From Lachnospiraceae bacterium (GTDB lineage Bacteria > Bacillota > Clostridia > Lachnospirales > Lachnospiraceae): a DNA stretch of 39,398 nucleotides. The DNA is taken from positions 1-39,398 of the forward strand of contig JALCRM010000016.1 in NCBI GenBank assembly GCA_022652545.1, in the 5' to 3' direction. Under the pieces are notes generated by a model. It did not search any database. It was not told where the DNA came from and saw only the letters and a program-made list of their open reading frames with translations. The translations under genes and the position numbers were made by a program. The first letter of the stretch is position 1, and each line of letters opens with the position of its first letter. Positions 34,546 to 39,398 of the stretch are shown one piece after another.

Positions 34546-35289
34546 TCAGTCGTGCCTGTCTTCCTTATCGTCAAAACATTCGCAGAAGCGAGCGGAAAAT
34601 GAGGGTGCCTCGCCTGCTGCATACAGATGGGACGTATCTCCGAAGGAATTAACGCGGAAAGAGGCAATGCCTTTCCTGCGTTCCTCTGTAATAACAAGCG
34701 TGACGGCCGTAGGCGCTGCGCAGAAACCCTGCCAGAGAACCATCGGTGAGCAGTGGAGCAGATGGCTCACCAGTACGCATTCCACGCCGAAATGTGCGAA
34801 AAACACCAGCGTATCGTGATTCGGTGCCGCCACCCGGTACAGATTGTTTTCCCTCACATATCCGTGTGCGGCCAGAAGTTCGTCAAAATGCGCGGTGATA
34901 TCGTCGTATGCCTGATCTACCCCGCCTTCCCGCATGACCGGGTCTTCCTTCCATCGTACCGGGTCATAAAAATGCGGCACTGTGGTCCAGTCCTGCGGCA
35001 GCCAGTCCCAGGAAATGCTTCGGCTGTCAGTAACATCCGGACGCTGTATGAGCGGCGGAAACTCTCTCAGCCAGTCTTTTGTTTCGGCTTTCCTGTGCAG
35101 CCTTTCGAGGGTGACTGAAGCTGTATCCCTGGCCCTGCCGAGCGGGGAAACATAGATCCTGTCTATCCCCTGTTCCCTGTCCAGCCGGACAAAACGATCC
35201 GCAAGAAGTGCAGCCTCCTTCCATCCCGTTTCTGTGATCGAATCCTTTACATAGTCAGGATCCGCATGACGCGCAAAATATAATCTCAT
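34546..35289 (-). CDS. Histidine phosphatase (phosphoglycerate mutase-like) family protein
   Basis: Histidine phosphatase superfamily member, 247 aa. The N-terminal RHA motif (R7, H8, phosphorylated histidine) appears in MRLYFARHADPDY with A replacing the usual G. Further motifs are YVSPLGRARDTA with the second phosphate-binding arginine, an acidic segment in the middle (REGGVDQAYDD), and the second catalytic histidine in FFAHFG. True phosphoglycerate mutase is unlikely; such proteins are often phosphatases for small metabolites. The substrate is unknown. It may be co-transcribed with the small membrane protein 54 bp upstream. Confidence 0.85.
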   Translation of the reverse strand: MRLYFARHADPDYVKDSITETGWKEAALLADRFVRLDREQGIDRIYVSPLGRARDTASVTLERLHRKAETKDWLREFPPLIQRPDVTDSRSISWDWLPQDWTTVPHFYDPVRWKEDPVMREGGVDQAYDDITAHFDELLAAHGYVRENNLYRVAAPNHDTLVFFAHFGVECVLVSHLLHCSPMVLWQGFCAAPTAVTLVITEERRKGIASFRVNSFGDTSHLYAAGEAPSFSARFCECFDDKEDRHD

Positions 35290-35343
35290 CCGATTCCGTT
35301 CCCCTGCTGAATTTGATCCCTTTTCTGAGATCTCTGCTGCCGT

Positions 35344-35523
35344 TCATTCCGATACGGCGGTTCCGGACGCCTGTTCGGTCGTTGCCGCATCTGCGGCGCC
35401 GGCTGCGGAATTCCCCTGCCTGCTCCAAAGCGGCCTCGTGAGGCCGGTGATCACGAGCAGTGCAAGGATGACAACAAGTACAATGATTTTTTCCTTCTTT
35501 GTAAAAGCGCGGTTTACGTTCAT
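35344..35523 (-). CDS. Small single-pass membrane protein, unknown
   Basis: A 59-aa protein with a short basic N-terminus (MNVNRAFTKKEK), one hydrophobic helix (IIVLVVILALLVITGL) and a hydrophilic Ala/Thr/Ser-rich tail. The ATG at 35523 has GGAGG three bases upstream; the ATG at 35559 has none. It lies between the hybrid histidine kinase and the histidine phosphatase on the same strand, 57 bp after the kinase. No homology recognised; it might be a membrane anchor or accessory factor for either neighbour (speculative). Confidence 0.6.
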   Translation of the reverse strand: MNVNRAFTKKEKIIVLVVILALLVITGLTRPLWSRQGNSAAGAADAATTEQASGTAVSE

Positions 35524-35580
35524 ATTCCTCCGTATCTGGCAAATGGTACAGACCGCCATTGCATTGCAGCTGTGCCGGCT

Positions 35581-38500
35581 CTAGTGGATAAGAGAAGACA
35601 GCACTCTGAACAGGTGTGCCGGATCCACAGGCTTTGCGATATGTTCATTCATGCCGGCGCTCAGACATCTGCGCACATCTTCCTCAAATGCATTTCCCGT
35701 GAAGGCGATGATCGGCACCGTTGCGGCATCCTCCCGTTTCAGCTTCCGTATCCTCTTCGTCGCTTCAATGCCGTCCATGACGGGCATCTGGAGATCCATC
35801 AGTATAGCATCATAAGTGCCTGCAGCGGAAGCCCGGAACATATCGAATCCTTCTCTCCCGTTTTTGGCCCAGTCTACCGTCATTTCCCTGTCCTTCAGCA
35901 GAATAGTGACGATCTCCGCGTTAATGTCATTGTCCTCACACAGCAGGATACGCCTGCCTCCCAGCGTACTGACGGGCTCTTCGGACATCTTTCTGTCTGC
36001 AGGCTGCTGATCCGTGGCAGGCATCGGCAGTTCCACCGTAAACCTGGTGCCCTTCCCCGGTGTGCTCTCCACCACGATCGTACCCTTGATGAGGTCGGTG
36101 ATACGCTTCACGATCGTCATCCCAAGGCCGGTGCCGGATACATTCTCCTGTCTGTGTTTTTCCTGCGAGAACGGTTCATAGATCCTTTTCAGATAAGCAC
36201 GGCTCATACCGATGCCGTTGTCCTCTACGATCATGCGGTGCGTGCGGCCTCTGACGGGGGCATCCATCTTCATGACACGTACAATGATCCGTCCGTTTTC
36301 CGGCGTGTATTTGATCGCGTTGGAAAGCAGATTGAGGAGAATCTTCTGCACTTTCAGGCGGTCTGTACAGACAACTTCCTCAGGACAGGCGGAAAAATCA
36401 GTCTCCAGATCCACCTTGGCCAGATCGGCGGACGGCTGCAGTGCCGTCACCACTTCCTGCAGAAGTGCCGGGCACTGGACCGCTTCCGGTTCATACAGCA
36501 TCTTCCCGCTCTCGATCCTGGACAGTTCCAGCGTATCGTTCACGAGATTCTTCAGAAGAACGCCAGAAGACCTGATCTTTTCCAGGTATTCCTTTGTTTT
36601 GGCAGGGCTGCTCTCCTGCAGAGCTATCTCGGTAAATCCGATCATGCCGTTGAGCGGGGTGCGCAGATCGTGGCTCATTGTGGAAAGGAAAGCCGACTTG
36701 GCTTCGCTGGCACGTTCCGCTGCCTGCCTGGATCTCTGCACCTCCAGCAGCTGCTTCTGATCTCTTTCATGAAAGGCCGTCACATCCGCCGCAGCTGCCA
36801 GGACGATGCCTGCTTCCCGGTCGTACCAGCTGTAGTCCATCTTCCGGCAGCGCACCTTTCCCTGCTCCAGCCACATATACGTTGCCGTATATTTTTCCCC
36901 GGCCTTCAGCCCCTCCGCGATATTTTCCAGGGATACGGCTTCATTGAAGGCGCGCAGCCGCTCCTGCCCGATGTGGTTGCTGCGCATGTATTCGCAGTAT
37001 TCTTCATAGGGTATTTTCACACCCTTGTCAAAACAGGTGTCCGCACCCGTTTCGATGAGAAATTTCACGGAGCTGTCCGGAATGCTGATCAGACAGATAT
37101 ACTCAAAATACTTCGCGGCGATGAGCTGCATCATCGTATCGTTCATCTTCCGTTCCGTAATGTCGTACGCATACGAGAAAAGTTCCAGTTCCCCGGTCTC
37201 CGGCACAGCATAGATATGTACGGTCATGGAGACCCAGATGTATTCCCTGCCGCCTGTGCGCCTGCGGTATTGCAGGCTCGTCTGCGTCTCTCCCTGCCTG
37301 TATCCTGACATCAGTTCCTGCCGGCTGAGTTTCTCCCTGATGACGCTGCGGTCGGATTCCATGTAGGCCTGCGCCAGCAGTCCTTCATACACTTTGTCAT
37401 AGGTGATCCCTGGCCTGAAACTGCTGTTTTCCTTCCGTTCGCTGCTGTCATATTCAAGCAGCAGATTCTGCGTCAGGTTGCAGTGTCCTTTGGCGATCAG
37501 ACTCTCACCGTTGTTGTGACGCAGATTATCCATCTCGCGTTCATATTTTTCCCGCAGTTTCATCTCACCTGTGATGTCCTGCCCGCAGCAGTGTACGGTC
37601 AGCATTTTACCGTTTTTGTCGCTGATCCTGCGGAAAGTGATGCGTTCATAAAGGAGTTCCGCCTCGCCGGGTATCTCAATGCCGACTCTGCACTCGGCAA
37701 AATCATCGCCTTCCCTGATCCTGCGGCAGGCTGCGAGAAAATCTTTCCGATCCCGCGCGGTGATATCATTCCCGGCCTTTTCCGAAAAATGTTCAATGAA
37801 GGCTGGGATCCCGAGCCTTGTGATGAACTCCTGCGTGAATCCGCTCTGCATCATGGCTGCCTGGTCTGTTTCGGGATCATAGGTCCAGACGAGGAGCCGC
37901 GCTTCCTGCGCCGCGTCATCGTACATCTGGCGCGCTTTGAGCATCTCCAGTTCAGACAGTTTCTGGCTGTCCACATCGATATAAGCCACATAAAAGTACT
38001 GCAGACCATCTTTCAGATAAGCCCTGCGGAACCTGAAGTTGAGCCAGTGCAGTTTTCCATCGCTTCCATGTATCCGCAGATCTACATTGCCGGTCTCGTC
38101 CGGCAGGCTTTTCACGCGTTCGTACTCGTCGATCAGTACCTGCCTGTCCGGTTCAAAAACAAGTTCGGCAAAGCGTCTGCCGCTGTGCGCATGCACATGG
38201 TCCGGCGTCAGATAGGGGATCAGGAACAGGCCGTCGCTTTCCATATCACTGCAGAAAAAACCGTTTTCAAAATGACTGATCCCATAGCCGCCCGGGATAT
38301 TGTTGAAAAGTTCCGTCAGCTTTTGGAACGTCTCTTCCTTCCTCTGCCTGTTCACATCATCCGTTACGTCAGTGCTGATCCCCAAAAGGCCAATGATTTC
38401 CCCGCTGTCATCCCTGACCGGATACTTGCTCGTCCTGCCCCAGTGATTTTTCCCATTCGCGGGTTTGGCATTCTCCACTTCACCGACGATGGACCGGCCT

Positions 38501-38751
38501 TCATCGATAACTTTGAGGTCGTCACTGCGATAGTGACCGGCCAGCTCCCTGCCGAACAGCTCGGAATCCGGTTTCCCGCAAACCTCGTCAGCCGAAACAG
38601 CTCCCATCAGCTTCAGAAATGAGTCAGAAGCTGCCCGGCAGATGATATCCTTATCCTTGATATAGATATAGTCTTCGGTATGTTCCAGGAGCGTCCGCAG
38701 TGCACATCGCAGCAGCCGTTCTGTATCCTCATCCCGCCTGTTTTTTGTCAT
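35581..38751 (-). CDS. Multi-PAS hybrid histidine kinase with C-terminal receiver domain
   Basis: A 1056-aa cytosolic signalling protein; I see no signal peptide or membrane segment. Several PAS-like modules are stacked in the first 675 residues (approximate ranges 15-135, 145-270, 280-395, 415-535, 545-670). Each is followed by typical PAC endings such as GLLGISTDVTD, YFYVAYIDVD, VHCCGQDITGE and LFSYAYDITER. The dimerisation/phosphoacceptor domain has H694 in FLSTMSHDLRTPLNG, then the ATPase domain with N-box LLNLLSNAIKYTPENG, DNGIGMS and GTGLGMTIVK. The receiver has D986 in ILMDLQMPVMDG and the conserved Lys in HIAKPVD. No HPt or output regulator is adjacent, so the phosphate must pass to a partner elsewhere. 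AGGAG lies about seven bases before the ATG. Confidence 0.92.
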   Translation of the reverse strand: MTKNRRDEDTERLLRCALRTLLEHTEDYIYIKDKDIICRAASDSFLKLMGAVSADEVCGKPDSELFGRELAGHYRSDDLKVIDEGRSIVGEVENAKPANGKNHWGRTSKYPVRDDSGEIIGLLGISTDVTDDVNRQRKEETFQKLTELFNNIPGGYGISHFENGFFCSDMESDGLFLIPYLTPDHVHAHSGRRFAELVFEPDRQVLIDEYERVKSLPDETGNVDLRIHGSDGKLHWLNFRFRRAYLKDGLQYFYVAYIDVDSQKLSELEMLKARQMYDDAAQEARLLVWTYDPETDQAAMMQSGFTQEFITRLGIPAFIEHFSEKAGNDITARDRKDFLAACRRIREGDDFAECRVGIEIPGEAELLYERITFRRISDKNGKMLTVHCCGQDITGEMKLREKYEREMDNLRHNNGESLIAKGHCNLTQNLLLEYDSSERKENSSFRPGITYDKVYEGLLAQAYMESDRSVIREKLSRQELMSGYRQGETQTSLQYRRRTGGREYIWVSMTVHIYAVPETGELELFSYAYDITERKMNDTMMQLIAAKYFEYICLISIPDSSVKFLIETGADTCFDKGVKIPYEEYCEYMRSNHIGQERLRAFNEAVSLENIAEGLKAGEKYTATYMWLEQGKVRCRKMDYSWYDREAGIVLAAAADVTAFHERDQKQLLEVQRSRQAAERASEAKSAFLSTMSHDLRTPLNGMIGFTEIALQESSPAKTKEYLEKIRSSGVLLKNLVNDTLELSRIESGKMLYEPEAVQCPALLQEVVTALQPSADLAKVDLETDFSACPEEVVCTDRLKVQKILLNLLSNAIKYTPENGRIIVRVMKMDAPVRGRTHRMIVEDNGIGMSRAYLKRIYEPFSQEKHRQENVSGTGLGMTIVKRITDLIKGTIVVESTPGKGTRFTVELPMPATDQQPADRKMSEEPVSTLGGRRILLCEDNDINAEIVTILLKDREMTVDWAKNGREGFDMFRASAAGTYDAILMDLQMPVMDGIEATKRIRKLKREDAATVPIIAFTGNAFEEDVRRCLSAGMNEHIAKPVDPAHLFRVLSSLIH

Positions 38752-39020
38752 GACTGTTCTCCTGTCGTTGAATGTACGCTGTACCGTGCGTGAGTTCCGT
38801 GAGTACCGTGTGATAACACTTCTGAATCCGATGTTTCAATATCTGTTGCCGGAATGTTTTCATAGCATATATAAGCTGTTGGTTTTATTATAACGGGTCG
38901 GTTGCATGACCGCCATATGCCTGTCGCTTTTCCATATCAACTGTTCCCGCTTTACTCTTCGATCTGTAATCGTATTTTTATCCGGCGTGCTTTAGGTTGG
39001 TACGGAGCCTTCCCGGCAAC
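38752..39020. other. Upstream region of the hybrid kinase gene
   Basis: About 270 bp without a gene. A perfect minus-strand -10 TATAAT (38887-38892) lacks a clear -35. GTACCGTG occurs twice (38781-38788 and 38803-38810), 22 bp apart, between that element and the kinase start, and could bind a regulator. Confidence 0.45.
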
Positions 39021-39057
39021 AAAAAAAGAGCTCGAAATCGCTTGATTTCAGGCTCTT
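39021..39057 (-). terminator. Terminator of the tRNA cluster
   Basis: AAGAGC/GCTCTT and GAAATC/GATTTC pair around a GCTT loop with one mismatch and one T-G pair between, followed by seven T residues on the minus strand. Confidence 0.9.
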
Positions 39058-39062
39058 CTTGC

Positions 39063-39149
39063 TGCCGGCAGTCGGGATCGAACCGACACTCGATTATAAG
39101 TCGAACGGGATTTTAAGTCCCGCGCGTCTGCCAGTTCCGCCATGCCGGC
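39063..39149 (-). tRNA. tRNA-Leu (anticodon TAA)
   Basis: An 87-nt class II tRNA with acceptor GCCGGCA/TGCCGGC, anticodon stem CGGGA/TCCCG with loop CTTAAAA, a long variable arm and T-arm GTCGG/CCGAC. CCA is not encoded. Confidence 0.97.
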
Positions 39150-39178
39150 CTCTGGAACAAACTGATGCGCTTTTACTA

Positions 39179-39252
39179 TGGACCCTCGGGGACTTGAACC
39201 CAGGACCGATCGGTTATGAGCCGACTGCTCTGACCAACTGAGCTAAGGGTCC
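39179..39252 (-). tRNA. tRNA-Met or tRNA-Ile2 (anticodon CAT)
   Basis: A 74-nt cloverleaf with acceptor GGACCCT/AGGGTCC, anticodon loop CTCATAA and T-loop TTCAAGT. It is not an initiator (paired first base). GGCTCATAACC resembles both elongator Met and lysidine-modified Ile2 of Firmicutes, so identity is open. One T-stem pair is a T-C mismatch. Confidence 0.93.
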
Positions 39253-39274
39253 GTATGGAATTTTCATATTACAG

Positions 39275-39346
39275 TGACCCCGACGGGATTCGGACCCATG
39301 TTACCGCCGTGAAAGGGCGATGTCTTAACCGCTTGACCACGGGGCC
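39275..39346 (-). tRNA. tRNA-Glu (anticodon TTC)
   Basis: A 72-nt cloverleaf with acceptor GGCCCCG/CGGGGTC (one G-T pair), anticodon stem TCGCC/GGCGG with loop CTTTCAC, and T-arm ATGGG/CCCGT. The T-loop reads TCCGAAT instead of TTCGAAT, so position 55 is C. Confidence 0.93.
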
Positions 39347-39357
39347 TTGCTTGCCGC

Positions 39358-39388
39358 TCTCACGGCCCTTACTCTTCTCACGGCCCTT
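39358..39388. repeat. 13-bp direct repeat at the window end
   Basis: TCTCACGGCCCTT occurs at 39358-39370 and 39376-39388 (18-bp period), just upstream of tRNA-Glu. The window ends before its context can be seen. Confidence 0.5.
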
Positions 39389-39398
39389 GCGGGTCCGC

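Noticed and set aside
38781..38810. c-di-GMP riboswitch before the hybrid kinase
   Set aside because: The repeated GTACCGTG drew attention, but the conserved GEMM core sequence is absent on either strand.

Overview
The window looks like a chromosomal segment of an anaerobic Firmicute, most probably a Lachnospiraceae-type, butyrate-forming gut or rumen bacterium with a fairly GC-rich genome (estimated by eye in the mid-50s percent GC). Reasons: a thl-crt-hbd-bcd-etfB-etfA butyryl-CoA operon, AGGAGG-type ribosome binding sites, tRNA genes without encoded CCA, a DUF6171-type small zinc protein, long-form HPF, and CUT1 sugar importers without their own ATPase. The species cannot be named from the sequence alone.

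Layout. 1-4.2 kb: a housekeeping operon (23S rRNA methyltransferase-like protein, RdgB nucleotide pyrophosphatase, YfcE phosphodiesterase), then an orphan radical SAM/SPASM-like enzyme. 4.2-8.1 kb: a LacI-type regulator divergent from a GH94 cellobiose phosphorylase, with putative operator boxes in the shared intergenic region. 8.1-20.3 kb: an arabinan/arabinoside utilisation island. It holds a CUT1 ABC importer (lipoprotein, two permeases) with a GH51 arabinofuranosidase, an ArsR-like winged-helix regulator fused to a beta-rich sensor-like domain, a secreted GH43 endo-arabinanase coupled to a DUF6171 protein, a second GH51 and a GH127 beta-L-arabinofuranosidase. 20.3-29.6 kb: tRNA-Arg, a stand-alone thiolase, YbaK, pyridoxal kinase, then the butyryl-CoA operon on the minus strand behind a near-consensus promoter and a Rex-like site. 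29.7-35.6 kb: HPF, a repeat-rich spacer, an NlpC/P60 cell wall hydrolase, thioredoxin reductase divergent from an SDR, a histidine phosphatase and a small membrane protein. 35.6-39.4 kb: a large soluble multi-PAS hybrid histidine kinase and three tRNAs (Leu, Met or Ile2, Glu).

How it works together (inference). The lipoprotein arabinanase cuts arabinan outside the cell. The importer, energised by an ATPase encoded elsewhere, takes up arabino-oligosaccharides. Cytosolic GH51 and GH127 enzymes release L-arabinose from alpha and beta linkages, and GH94 phosphorolyses cellobiose. The resulting acetyl-CoA can flow through thiolase, Hbd, Crt and Bcd/EtfAB to butyryl-CoA, probably under NADH-sensing Rex control.

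The most notable items are the ArsR-like/beta-domain regulator and an ATTTAGT word repeated in the sugar-gene promoters, a three-hairpin leader before the solute-binding protein gene, an intra-operon terminator between binding protein and permeases, the LacI boxes inside the GH94 promoter, the Rex-like site, a 40-bp tandem repeat with an inverted copy, and a tRNA-Glu with C in place of the near-invariant U55. I see no CRISPR array, prophage or insertion sequence. All calls come from reading the sequence; no database search was run.
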